NCBI GenBank assembly: GCA_016721435.1
Contig: JADKIC010000017.1
Span: 24,775 to 88,774, forward strand
DNA from: Bacteroidota bacterium
GTDB taxonomy: Bacteria > Bacteroidota > Bacteroidia > AKYH767-A > OLB10
DNA length: 64,000 nucleotides
Direction of reading: 5' to 3'
The position numbers and the translations under genes are program-made. The notes under the pieces are model-generated. The model worked only from the letters and a program-made list of their open reading frames with translations. It was not told where the DNA came from and searched no databases. Positions 45,501 to 56,444 of the stretch are shown in pieces (positions within the stretch are counted from its first letter, which is position 1; every line of letters begins with the position of its first letter).

Positions 45501-48500
45501 AGCACCACCGGAATTATCAACCGCCTTATTTCTTCGCAACTTCAGGTCAACAAATTTCTCCAACTCGAGTTCGATATTATTCGATGTCGGCCAGATCGCA
45601 TCTGATGAAGTTACTCCCCATCCGGTTACGGTAAGCGGCACTTCATACTCATAGTAGTTTTCGTTGAAGTCATTACCCATCCGTAGGAATACGCTGAGAT
45701 CACCGTTCTTCAAAGCATCTTCATCACCACTGGCTTCGGCATGAACAAACATTTTAATCTTTCATAAAGGCGCAGATCCAGTTCCAGATTTTAAATGCAC
45801 CACGTGCATCGCCATCTTCCAGATCACAAACTTTCAACGCGAGTGATTGCTCATTCAATCGTTGCAAAACAGTGGAACCGATATTCACTTCCTGCAAAAT
45901 GCCGGGAGGAATAACATAGTTCACAGGAGTACGCTTTCCGTTTTCCTCAATATTCACAACAGAAATATCAAAAGTGGCATTGTTAGGATCCGTACCGATA
46001 ACATCTCCTGTTGATCTTAAATCGTAATTATATTTCCTCCACTCTCCGCGTAATAATTCCAATCGTGCAAAACGTAATGTCATCGGTTGTTCAAATCCTG
46101 CCGCGAACATCCGGATAAAACTGATGGTATTGAATCCTTCGATATCCCCAACACGGGTGATGTTAGGATTTGTTCCGTTGATCTCACGAATGGGTACTTT
46201 GAACTGATACCAGGTGATCTGATCGCTATTGCCGTTCGGCAGATTGACGGTACGGGTTACTTTATCGACGATAAAATTCTGTCCGACATTCATCTCTCCC
46301 GGACGCAGGGAAACGCGATACTGATAGAACTGTTCGCTGTTTTCCTGATTAAAATCCTTGTTGATATCGGCAACATCAGGAATGGTAGTGGCTGCTGTGG
46401 GATAACTTTCCGGAGACTGATTATCTGTAGGCGAATTTCCCTCCGCATTACTGAAGCGCTTGTAACGGTCAAGGATACCCAATCCCTGATTATCATAATC
46501 GGTCCCGCGGTAATAATGGTAGTTATCGGAAGAGGGGTCAGTGGTCAGATTCTGATACACCTGCGCCGTAACGATACTCTGCATTTGATTGAGGTAATCC
46601 TGAAAAAACGAGCCTTCCAGATCATTCCTCAATCCGTCAAAACCGACATCCTGATATTGCCTTGCATCGGGATTGTTATCAAAGGCGTAAATAATGGGAG
46701 GTTGCGTTTGAGGCGTGAATCCCCATACCCCTCTTGTAGCACGACTGGTATCACCATCACTCGGCAATCCATTTTCATACTCCAGCTTTCCATCCTTCAA
46801 TACATCTTCAGAAATATTACCCAGGTTAAAATAAAGATCTCCTCCACCCTGATTGGTATTCTGCGTATTGCTGTTAAAAGGATCCATCATCCAGAACTGA
46901 ATGAACTCCACGTTGGCCACATCAAAATCTGTCGTTTCAATACGTCGCATTACACCACCCCAGCGGTCTGCAGGATTGGTAAATCTACCGGTAGCAGGAT
47001 CTATAAATGAAGGATCCGCATCATAATTATACGGTCCACGCTCATCCGGATAAAAGGACATATTGAAAACAGGAAGTACGACGGTCTGACCTTGTGGCGC
47101 ATCACGGTTCGGGAAAATTTCCTTCTCAGGCACCTGACGCACCAGGTGATTCGAAATTTCATTGTCATCAATATTCGGAGGGGTTACATCCTGAATATCG
47201 CGATAGAAGAGCGGATCGATGATATACCAGTTGAATCTTGCCCTGTTTCGGCCATACGCCAGCGTTATACTATCTGCTTCCGGGAATAAGCCATTGTTTG
47301 GTGTAGATGCGATGATCCAGCTTCCCACATTTCGCAGGTCGATGGTACTTTGGCTCCCTTCAAAATCGTCCACATATGCCGTACCGTTTTTACCGATCGC
47401 CTTATTATTTCCCGGGATAAGATTTGCAAATTCTCCGGCAACCGTGATGTTAGAGGGCTCCTTGGTTGAAATGCCCGGCAGCTTGTCGATCATGCGGGTC
47501 AGCCATCTCGACTCCGTTCTCCAGGTTCCATCCACACCCCAGATTGTGTTGGCAATAGGCTCATCACCGATATTTACTTTCTGAGTGATGGGACGTTCAT
47601 TGAGTCGAAGTAAGGTACCACCCAAGACTAAATCTTTATTCACGGTATAATCAAATCGTGAACCGAAGAGTGTTTTCGATTGAATGCTGAAGAGGGTATT
47701 ACTTTCCAGTGCGATATTGATCGTTGTACCGGAATTCAAAATAGTCTGATTGATGATCTTTACGCGACCCAGATTATAGTCCACGGTATAATCCACATTC
47801 TCTACCAGCTGCGCGCCTCCTGCGGTGACTTTGACAGATCCCTGTGGAATGTTGATGGCATTCAGCGGAATATCAGAACCATACTTACTGATATAACTTC
47901 CTTTCAGACTAAATTTATTTTTCTCGGCCTGCTGTATCGCGAAAATTCGTGTGGAATCATAGAGTGCCTGATACACGTAAGGGCTCGGCGGAAACGGAAT
48001 CGGTGAACTTACTTCGCAGATAGGATCCGAATGGTTCACGCACCGGGAAAATAATTCTTCCGTTCGCACTGTTTATCATCACGCCTTCGATAAAGTCAAA
48101 CTCACCATCCGGACGAGGGTCGTTGTTTGAATTCAGTTTATCCAGGTTAAACAATCTGTTCAGCGGCTTGGCATAAACGTTAGGTTGGGCCGGAGAAGTA
48201 GGAATATAATTCAGTCGGTTACCGATGGTGTCCACATAATACAGGACATCCATCTTAAAATCCTTACGGTCGATCTGGAAACCACCGAGGGCATAGATGT
48301 TCTTCATCATCAGGTCCCAGGTAGGAAGCTTGGTATTGTTCACACGGCCTTTGATCAGTTTCAGGAACATCACATTGGGTGGTTCAATACCGGTATTGGT
48401 CAGGTCACCGACTCTATACACTTGTCCGCCGATGGTATATTCATAGGCTACAGCAAGTACTTCATTTCCGTTGAGCGCCTGATTTAAGGAGATATATCCC

Positions 48501-49626
48501 AGACGAGGGTTAAAGGTATATTCAGTAGTAGCCAAACGACGTGCATTCTGTACTACCTCGTAATCACGGGAAGGACTTAACTGCGTGATACTCGCAATTT
48601 CATTCTGAACCTGTGTTACATTACGCAAATTCGGAATTGCATTTAACTGATCATAAAGTGTATTACTAGAATCATCAGGATATGGCGAATTTGACAATGG
48701 ACTAATATAGTCGGTATTAAAAAAATTTTCTCCCCAAATCCATCGTTGCAAGAATTGTACGGGTATTATCCGTACTGTTATTCCGGTTGGTCACCCAAAC
48801 TTCGATACGGGTGATAGCGACGAGGGAGTTAATGAACGGAAGATCCGCAAGTGAGATATCATACTGATCTTTAAAGTATCCTCCCACAAAATAATGTTTG
48901 TTCACTTCATACTGATCACAGGGGATATCGAACTTTGTGGTGGTCGCTCCGCCCTTCACTTCGATATTCGAGGCCTGCCCTCTTTGTTGAGAAAGCAAAC
49001 TGGTGACCATAAGGCGACCAAAACGCAATTGTGTCTTTATTCCGAATAAACTCTGACTACCCTGAATCAACTGACTATTCAGCGGAAGACTTACGTTACC
49101 GGCTTCTATCTTCTGAATAATCTCATCTTCATAACCGGTATACTCCAGTTTCATCTGGTTCTCAAAATCAAAACTGGCTTGTGTATTATAATTGGTGGTA
49201 ATCTTCAGCTTTTCACCGATATTACCGATTACATTCATTTGAATCTGCTCACGAAAATCAAAAGTGGTAATACGACGTTGACGCTCGGGCAGGGTTGGGA
49301 TAGCTGGGGCTTCTGAAAAACTCATCCCCTATTTTCTCAGAAATATCATATTGACGTTCATCGGGATTATACTGGATCGTCGTTTGAATATTAGAGGGAT
49401 CACTCATATACAAAGGGCTGGAAGGAGCCTGCGAATTATAAGGATCTGCCCAGCGATCTTCGAAAGGATAGGGTAAAATGATGTTTGTTGTATCCGAATC
49501 ACCGGGAGCCAGCAAGGGCATTGACGGGAAAACATCTATCACCGATTCCGGACCTGTTGCCCATACCATGGACATCAGTGAACAGAAATAAAAAGCAAGA
49601 ATTGAATACGAACGGAAACGCTTCAA
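42589..49626 (-). CDS. sprA: SprA, outer-membrane translocon of T9SS (at least six frameshifts)
   Basis: SprA (Sov) forms the very large outer-membrane barrel through which T9SS cargo leaves the cell. The span of 7,038 bases (about 2,346 codons) is close to the usual length. Family segments include RQRRITTFDFREQIQMNV, YEDEIIQKIEAGNVSLPLNS, SQSLFGIKTQLRFGR, YGTAYVDDFEGSQS-like FEGSQSTIDL, EVWVNELRLTDF and GKVWRDGWITSDS-like RAVRDGWITSD. The frame is lost near 49320, 48735, 47985, 45760, 44905 and 43735-43840, with the reading always resuming in correct family order. Near 49320 roughly 80-90 residues expected in the family seem missing as well. A signal peptide lies at the N-terminus. Essential for cargo export here, so errors are more likely than decay. 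Confidence 0.92.
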
Positions 49627-49663
49627 CGGTTGGTGTGGTTATTTGGTAATAAATACAGGCGGC

Positions 49664-49671
49664 CAAAAATA
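49664..49671 (-). promoter_or_regulatory. -7 element of sprA
   Basis: The minus strand reads TATTTTTG, matching TAnnTTTG, 37 bases upstream of the sprA ATG and just after the end of ruvA. Confidence 0.5.
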
Positions 49672-49746
49672 GCACAAAACCTGCAAGAACCGAATCCTAC
49701 AGAGATTCCATTCTGAAAGGTTTAACGAGCATAGAAATCAAATGTT

Positions 49747-50332
49747 TCAGAGGTAACTTAAAGCCACCTTAATTATATCCTCCACTTTGGAGTCTGAACC
49801 CAATGATTTAGAAGCTTGTAAGATAGCTTTTTCAGCATTAACTCTGGCAAATCCCAGCGTCAACAGAGCACTTAACGCCTCATTACTCTCTGTATTGTGT
49901 CCTCCCGAAGAATTAATAATTACTTCCTGCTGGCCTTTTTCATCTTATCCTGGAAGTCAACTACAATCCTTTGAGCGGTCTTAGCGCCAATCCTTTTACT
50001 TTCTGTAGGCTGATGATATCACCGGAAGCGATCACATTTCGCAATTGGCCGGCGGTCATCGAAGAGAGAACAATTCGTGCCGTTGAAGCCCCTACTCCAC
50101 TGACATTCAATAGCTCCCTGAACATATAACGCTCCCCTTCCTCCGCAAATCCAAACAGGAGCTGTGCATCCTCCCGTACCACATGATGTGCAAAAAGCCG
50201 GAAGGTCGACTTATCCTTTAACTGTCCATAGGTATGCAAGGAGATTTGCAAATGATAGCCAACGCCACCACATTCGATGGTTACAGCAGTTGGGTCTAAC
50301 GAAGCAATTTTTCCATTAAAGTAATCGTACAT
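49747..50332 (-). CDS. ruvA: Holliday junction DNA helicase subunit RuvA (two frameshifts)
   Basis: RuvA binds four-way DNA junctions and loads the RuvB motor for branch migration. The OB-fold N-terminus (MYDYFNGKIASLDPTAVTIE, GGVGYHLQISL) and helix-hairpin-helix region (LLNVSGVGASTARIVLSSM) are clear. The frame is lost near 49985. The expected GAKTAQRIVVDFQDKM then reads in another frame, is lost again near 49940, and the C-terminal domain III (NEALSALLTLGFARVNAEKA ... IIKVALSYL) follows. The full span gives about 195 codons, the family's usual size. A -7 box lies 5 bases before the ATG, so the message may be leaderless. Confidence 0.92.
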
Positions 50333-50336
50333 GGGG

Positions 50337-50344
50337 CAAAGTTA
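50337..50344 (-). promoter_or_regulatory. -7 element of ruvA (possible leaderless mRNA)
   Basis: The minus strand reads TAACTTTG with only four bases between its end and the ruvA ATG. A start point about seven bases downstream would fall at the start codon. Confidence 0.6.
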
Positions 50345-50450
50345 AAAGTTTATTGATGCCAATTTTATGCTGCTTGCTGCTTGCCACTTGCCACTTGCTG
50401 CTTGACAATTTGTCAAATATCTTGATGCTTCATCTTGTTTAGAGTCTTGG

Positions 50451-50526
50451 TTTTCCAACCTGTAGCCGCGTTTCATGGGGTTTTCCAACCGAGCCGGGTT
50501 TCGAAACGCGACTACAGGCTGGAAAA
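50451..50526. repeat. Large imperfect palindrome, REP-like element
   Basis: The arms 50451-50474 (TTTTCCAACCTGTAGCCGCG + TTTC) and 50503-50526 are inverted copies with two mismatches. A third copy of TTTTCCAACC sits in the loop (50481-50490). The core resembles TGTAGTCGCGTTT palindromes that occur dispersed in many genomes. It lies between ruvA and the divergent T9SS gene; the surrounding 50345-50700 holds no other feature except short GCTTGCCACTTG repeats. Confidence 0.6.
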
Positions 50527-50709
50527 ACCCGAATACACCTTTAATTTATTGGATTTTTTCTACCTTCCCCTAATTTCGGTTGAGAAATCAATGTGGAAAA
50601 AGAGGATTGCAAACGGAAGAGCGCACCTGAAAGAAAAACCATAAGTTGACAAATAATTGACCTGATTAAATAAATTAAAAATAAACTTTGTACTTATTTA
50701 GTTTAAAAC

Positions 50710-52151
50710 ATGTTTAGACGCTTAGTGCTTTTAATATTCATCATTTCCACACCCCTAATCAGTGGTGCTCAGAACCTTTTTCCAAATCCGGGTTTTGAAT
50801 TATTTAGTCAATGTCCTACTTATACTTCTCAAATCGATCGATGTTCAAATTGGGATTCGGCGGTGGGTACCGCAGACTTTATCATTGCGGGTATTACGCT
50901 CCATCTACCATTGGTGTTTATGGTGTGCCAAGAACGGGCTCAGGAGTGGTTGGTTTGGTTTGCGCTGCACCTTCTGTTTTCAATCCCGGTCAGGATTGGT
51001 ATGGAGAAACTTTTAAAGGGATGTTGACACAAACGTTAATTCCGGGAGCAAGATATCGTGTAACCTCCCATTGGCTGCAACCTACTACTAACCTACCTCC
51101 ACCTTCGATGAATTGTTTTTCCTTAGGATTTTATTTCTTCAAATCTATCCATCCACCGAATGCACCATTGCGGGGTTGTGCAACATTTCGGCCACAGGTT
51201 CAAATTGACCCGAGCTTGGTTCCGGTCAGCAGTTATGCTGATTTCACCATTGACTTTACTGCAGATAGCTGTTACGATGCAGTGATGATCGGGATCTTCT
51301 GTAATGACAGCACTACCACACCGACTTGCTTACAAGTGGGAGAGACGGATTATTTTGATGTAGATGATATTAGTCTGACTAAAATCGCTGATCCTCCACC
51401 CGGCTTTAGTGGATTTACAGCAAGCGAAATCGAAATTTGCGAAAACGAATGCCTCAATTTTCAAGACACATCTGCTATTGACCGTTATTACAGAACATGG
51501 TATTTCGAAGGCGCGGATACGCCACAGTCAAACGATAGTTCTCCGACGAACATTTGTTATGCAGATGCGGGGAGTTATGATGTCACACTGGTTACTGTTT
51601 ATGAATGTGGAAGGGACTCCATTGTAAAAGAGGATTACATTAAAGTTTCAGCGCCACCCACAGCGGAAATTATTGCCGACACCAGTGTTGTTTGCTTCGG
51701 TGTAGAAAAAATTCTGGAATCGGTGAGCAATAATCCGGTGATTTGGTCGAACGGCGAGAGCACTCCTTCTATCCTCATCCGTACTCCCGGCTTGTATATA
51801 GTGAAAGCTGAAAATGAATGTGGACTTGCAACGGATTCCCTCACCGTTGAATTTGAGAAATGTCCTTGTGAGGTATGGCTACCCAACGCATTTACACCCA
51901 ATAGCGATTCTAAAAACGAAACTTTTGGTGCCATCAGCGACTGCATTTTAAAACTATACAAATTGTCCATTTACAATCGCTGGGGACAGGAGGTTTATCA
52001 ATCAGCATCACTCGCAGATAACTGGGACGGCCGATACAACGGACAAGATGCGCCGGAAGGCATTTACGTCGCGAAGCTACAGTATGAAGGTTATGAGGAA
52101 GACAGAATCAGTGAAAAAGAAATCAGACAAATCCTACATTTGTTGCGTTAA
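50710..52151 (+). CDS. Secreted PKD protein with T9SS type B (CHU_C) domain (one frameshift)
   Basis: A signal peptide (MFRRLVLLIFIISTPLISGAQ) is followed by a segment beginning NLFPNPGFELFSQCPT, often seen in gliding-associated proteins. A PKD-like domain lies near 51420-51640 (FQDTSAIDRYYRTWYFEG, ADAGSYDVTLVT), then an Ig-like segment (IWSNGESTPSILIRTPGLYI). The type B sorting domain begins at 51880 (VWLPNAFTPNSDSKNETFG, LSIYNRWGQEVYQS, NWDGRYNGQDAPEGIYV). One T is missing near 50880; restoring it reads TADFYHCGYYAP and joins the two parts. It is placed divergently between ruvA and maeB, interrupting a block that is usually contiguous. Confidence 0.85.
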
Positions 52152-52197
52152 TCAAAGAAGTCTAAACTTCTATTCAATAACATTATATGATATAAAT

Positions 52198-52350
52198 ACA
52201 AAATACGAAATTCTACGAAAGTACGAATTGCGAAATTTTGCGGATTGCGAAACATTCTTGGAGGGGGGTACGAAAGTTTATTCATTGAATCACCACGCCT
52301 GATTTCGCGACCCAATCAACCCATTTTCAAATCATCAAATTTTCAAATTC
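52198..52350. repeat. TACGAAA and TTTTCAAAT intergenic repeats
   Basis: A stretch rich in TACGAAA/ATTGCGAAA (52198-52275) resembles the repeat at 9522-9630. It is followed by TTTTCAAATCATCAAATTTTC (52322-52345), whose theme recurs at 63391-63420. No gene is seen. Confidence 0.5.
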
Positions 52351-52352
52351 AC

Positions 52353-54646
52353 TCATTGTTTTATTTTTTCTTTCTTCGAAATTTCATGATTCAGTTGGCG
52401 GGATTGAGCATCTGCAACGGCGATGGTCACCATATTCACAATTTCACGAACGGAAGATCCCAGTTGAAGAATATGCACCGGCTTTTTAAGACCAAGTAAA
52501 ATCGGACCTATGGCTTCTGCTCCGCCCATGGTTTGCATCAATTTATAGGCAATATTACCTGCATCCAGATTGGGGAATATCAATGTATTTGCACCGATAC
52601 CGGCCAGATCACTAAACGGATAATTATCTTTCAGCATGGTGGGATTGAAAGCGAAATTGGCTTGTATTTCACCATCCACGAGTAAATCAGGGTGTTTTGC
52701 ATGAAGTATCTCTACAGCTCTGCGCATTTTCATGGCGCTCTCGGTATTGGACGATCCGAAATTAGAATATGATAAAAGAGCGATACGGGGAGCAATATTA
52801 AATTGACGTACAGCCTTGGCCGTTAGCAATGTGATTTCAACAATATCCTCTGCAGAAGGGTCAATATTTATAGTGGTATCAGCAAAAAACACGGGGCCAT
52901 CCTTGGTAATCATGATATACATCCCTGCCACTTTGTCCACACCGGATTCTGTACCGATAATGCGCAAAGCCGGTTTAATGGTGTCCACATAATTACGTGT
53001 AAGGCCTGAAATCATTGCATCCGCCTGGCCGGTTTCCACCATCAGCACCATAATAATTCCGCTCCTGCATGATTTTTTGGCTTCGTAGAGGGTATAACCA
53101 CGACGCTTTCTCTTCTCAAAAATATTCTGCCAAACTCTTCCAGCGTTTGATTTTCCTCGCGGGGATCTATCACCGTGATATCACTAATCCGCAGGCTATG
53201 CTCTTCGATGAGTCGTTGAATTTTCACTTTATTTCCAAGCAAAATAGGAATAGCAATACCCTCTTCCCGGACTACCTGAGCCGTTTTAAGTATTTTATAG
53301 GTATCGGCATCTGCAAAAACCACACGCTTGGGATTCTGCTTCGCTTTACTGGTAATCACCCGAATCAACTTATTATCGAGGCCGAGACGTTTCTTCAATT
53401 CGTTCTCATAGGCCTCCCAGTTAGTAATCGGTTTCTGAGCGACGCCTGAACTAATTGCTGCTTTGGCAACTGCCGGGGCCACGGTGTAAATCAAGCGGGG
53501 GTCGAGGGGTTTTGGAATAATGTACTCGCGTCCGAAAGTGATATTTTTCTGGTTGTAGGCCAGATTGACGATCTCCGGAACAGGCGCTTTCGCCAATTGA
53601 GCGATGGCATGCACGGCAGCGAGTTTCATTGCCTCATTGATTTGAGTAGCTCTGACATCAAGTGCTCCACGAAAAATAAAAGGAAAACCAATCACATTAT
53701 TTACCTGATTGGGATAGTCGGAACGTCCTGTAGCCATAATAATATCAGGGCGAGCAGCAACGGCTTCCTCGTAGGTAATTTCCGGATCGGGATTCGCCAT
53801 GGCAAAAACGATAGGATCAGCAGCCATGCTTCGGATATGATCTCCATTCAATATATTTCCTTTAGATAAGCCAACAAATAAATCGGCATTCACCAACGCT
53901 TCTTCCAGGGTATGAATATCTCTACGCGTTGCAAAACGGACTTTATTAATATCCAGATTTTCTCTGTCGTGACGGATCACGCCAGTGCTATCCAACATCA
54001 CGATATTCTCCAGCTTAGCTCCAAGCGAAACAAATAGAGCAGTGCAGGAAATCGCAGAAGCGCCGGCTCCATTCACTACGAAGCGTACTTCATCAATTTT
54101 TTTTCCTGCCAATTCCAATGCATTAATAACGGCAGCTCCGGAAATGATCGCCGTTCCATGCTGATCATCGTGCATTACAGGAATCTTCAACTCCTCCTTC
54201 AGACGACGTTCAATTTCGAAACATTCAGGGGCTTTAATATCTTCCAGATTTATTCCACCAAAAGTCGGGCTAATCGCCTTCACGGTTTTAACAAAATCGT
54301 CAACATTCGTTTGGTTAATTTCGATATCAAATACATCTATATCAGCAAATATTTTAAAGAGAAGACCTTTTCCCTCCATCACCGGTTTCGACGCTTCCGG
54401 ACCAATATTTCCCAGACCGAGCACCGCGGTGCCATTGGAAATAACAGCTACAAGGTTTCCTTTAGCGGTATATTTATAAACGCTTTCCGGATTCTTTTCA
54501 ATTTCGAGGCAGGGCACAGCTACGCCCGGCGAATACGCTAAGGCGAGATCACGCTGAGTACTGGTCGGCTTAGTAGGAACTACTTCTATTTTACCCGGGC
54601 GACCCAACGAATGATAATCGAGTGCTTCCTGATGGTTATCTGGCAT
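52353..54646 (-). CDS. maeB: NADP-dependent malic enzyme with phosphotransacetylase-like domain (frameshifted)
   Basis: Decarboxylates malate to pyruvate, giving NADPH. The N-terminal malic domain (YHSLGRPGKIEVVPTKPTST, LALAYSPGVAVPCLEI) and the catalytic PVMHDDQHGTAIISGAAVIN are clear. The NAD(P)-binding segment (VVNGAGASAISCTALFVSLG) and a C-terminal phosphotransacetylase-like domain (from about residue 430 to the end, with TGQADAMISGLTRNY) follow. The size of about 764 codons is normal for the MaeB class. Near 53045-53110 the frame is lost up to three times within the segment RRGYTLYEAKK...MQERNYYGA. A promoter with TAAATTTG lies 65 bases upstream. It normally neighbours ruvA and sprA in this phylum. 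Confidence 0.92.
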
Positions 54647-54710
54647 AACTTAATGATTTAACCACCTGTACTTTTAAATTTTGCCGGTGGCGTGTTATTA
54701 TTTGGTATTG

Positions 54711-54718
54711 CAAATTTA
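54711..54718 (-). promoter_or_regulatory. -7 element of maeB
   Basis: The minus strand reads TAAATTTG (TAnnTTTG), 64 bases before the maeB ATG. Confidence 0.5.
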
Positions 54719-54773
54719 ATGAAATAAGTATGGCTTGGAAAGAAAAGACAGTTTCTGATTACTGACATTAATC

Positions 54774-54800
54774 AAAAAAGGGGCCTTCGAGCCCCTTTTT
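54774..54800 (-). terminator. Rho-independent terminator
   Basis: AAAAAGGGGC (54775-54784) pairs with GCCCCTTTTT (54791-54800) around a 6-nt loop. It follows the stop of the minus-strand gene ending at 54822 and could work in both directions. Confidence 0.85.
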
Positions 54801-54821
54801 CGTATATTGATAACCGTTAGA

Positions 54822-55464
54822 TTATTGATGATTTACAACCAGACGACAACTGTCTTTGGCCTTGCCATTGCTGATATAAGACACCATATATACTCCTGCT
54901 TTAAGATCAGAAGTATTCATAACCAATGTACCTGATTTTCCGGGGACATCCATACTTTTTACTATCGACCCAAGCATATTGAAAACGATCAGTTTATCAT
55001 TCTGATCATTGCTTTGCAGATTGAAAGAGAAAACTGTACATGCATCGGCCGGGTTTTGTACAGGTTTGGATAAACCATATACCTGATGATTTTCATTCGG
55101 TATATCCGAAATTACCAAGTGGTCGGACAGTTGCTTTGAAAGACTGATCTATTGTACTGCCGGGAATGATATCATTTCCATTTGAAAAATCAGTTCCGGG
55201 AGGATAACATAATTCGGTAGCTTTTGTACCAAAACAAAAGAATTCAGAATGACCTGTTGCGAGCACATTCAGAAATCTATCCACTTTCACTTGCTTGGAA
55301 ACACTGGTGGTGTTCTCTATATAAACATGCGAATCAACATCCACCCATGGATCACTGATTACAGTGATGGGAGTATAATTACTAAGATTAAATGATTGAC
55401 CTGATACCGAATGAACGTTCAGTAATGCAATACAACTCATCACTAAGATTGTAAATTTCTTCAT
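54822..55464 (-). CDS. Small secreted protein with T9SS type A tail (frameshift)
   Basis: The start MKKFTILVMSCIALLNVHSV opens a signal peptide ending SGQ. An about 100-residue domain (SDPWVDVDSHVYIENTTSVS, RFLNVLATGHSEFFCFGTKA, CYPPGTDFSNGNDIIPGSTI) follows and resembles a family of short secreted proteins of unknown function. The T9SS type A tail (from about 55050: NPADACTVFSFNLQSNDQND ... GVYMVSYISNGKAKDSCRLV) lies in another frame. The break is near 55100. Part of the core before the tail may be missing, because homologous layouts usually have a longer linker. Start 55464 is preferred over 55518 because of the signal peptide. Confidence 0.7.
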
Positions 55465-55518
55465 ATCTAATTCTTTTTTATTGTGCTTAGGAGGGTTAAA
55501 GATATAAAAAAAATTCAT

Positions 55519-55882
55519 TTAACAGGATACCGGTATCCTTTCTTGCAGAATTTTTACAAATCCATTTAAAATCAGCGTTCTGATGGTCATTTATCGGGGG
55601 AAGAACCTAACTTCCTTCACCACTACATATTGTATATCAAAGACTTAGCTACTATTTTCAGATAAAAGCCAACCTACTACTTCAAAGTCAAATCCCCCAT
55701 TATGTTTTGCTTTATAATGACTTTTGGCTTTTAGATCAGCCTTAAGCACGGGAATAAATACCAAAACACCCATTCAACCCCCTAATTTAAGGGGTCATAC
55801 AAAAGATCCGATTTCATCCTATTAGCGAAATGATGATTCTATGAAATGCGATAAAGGAACTTAGAAATGATGATATTTTTCG
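55519..55882. other. Intergenic region, no gene seen
   Basis: About 360 bases of AT-rich sequence between divergent genes. I found no ORF, hairpin or repeat of note. A near-consensus -7 box (TATCTTTA on the minus strand, about 55497) may serve the small secreted protein. Confidence 0.4.
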
Positions 55883-55890
55883 TACTTTTG
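55883..55890 (+). promoter_or_regulatory. -7 element of the TlpA-like gene
   Basis: TACTTTTG matches TAnnTTTG and lies 31 bases before the ATG at 55922. Confidence 0.55.
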
Positions 55891-55921
55891 ATCAACTAAC
55901 ATCCTTATTTAAACCTCCCAT

Positions 55922-56171
55922 ATGAAAAACGCAATTCTTGTTATTGTATTACTATTAACTTTTTCAAACCTTCAGGCACAGGACACAAAAAAATCTGATA
56001 TCCCTGTCGTTACCATCAAAGATATACTTCAGAAGAGCGATGAACGTTAACAATGTTCCTCATACTTTCTTAATTGACGGACAAGGCAAGATCGTTTCAC
56101 AAAGAAATACTTATGCTCCCGGTGACGAAGAAAAAATGTACGAAGAGCTGAAAAAATTGTCCGGCAAATAA
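55922..56171 (+). pseudogene. TlpA-like thioredoxin with the catalytic core missing
   Basis: The first 35 codons give a signal peptide and the opening of a TlpA-type redoxin (MKNAILVIVLLLTFSNLQAQ, then DIPVVTIKDIL). From 56045 another frame gives the final part of such a protein: RAMNVNNVPHTFLIDGQGKI, then VSQRNTYAPGDEEKMYEELK. The family's central part, with the WCxxC active site (normally about 90-100 residues), is absent. The junction is near 56036-56044. As written no functional protein can be made. Its promoter and terminator are both present. Genes of this type precede DUF6029 and Omp28 genes in related genomes, which fits the neighbours here. Confidence 0.75.
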
Positions 56172-56189
56172 TTCATTCCAACTATTTAG

Positions 56190-56218
56190 AAAGGGTCTGT
56201 CACTTGATGGACCCTTTT
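56190..56218 (+). terminator. Terminator after the TlpA-like gene
   Basis: AAAGGGTC (56190-56197) pairs with GGACCCTTT (56209-56217) with a short T run. It lies 19 bases after the stop codon. Confidence 0.7.
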
Positions 56219-56444
56219 CTTATTACATGCCCTTTCTATCCCCTTCCTTATACTCCACGTTATTAGTATATAAATAACGATAAATCCTTTTATATCAATC
56301 ACTTTCTTTACCATGGTTCCCAATGGCATGTTCGCATTTTCAAAGGAAGGAAGGATTGCCAGCCCATAAAATATTGACACGAATCAGCTCCGGATACGAA
56401 GATTTAAATTATTTTAGCCTTCCTCAAATAGCCAACCGTCTTCT

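Noticed and set aside
46087..47010. 307-codon open frame on the plus strand
   Set aside because: It lies antisense to well-conserved sprA sequence and has no recognisable protein features; it is a shadow of the sprA reading frame.
56186..56380. 64-codon minus-strand frame
   Set aside because: It overlaps the terminator hairpin at 56190-56218 and shows no family features.
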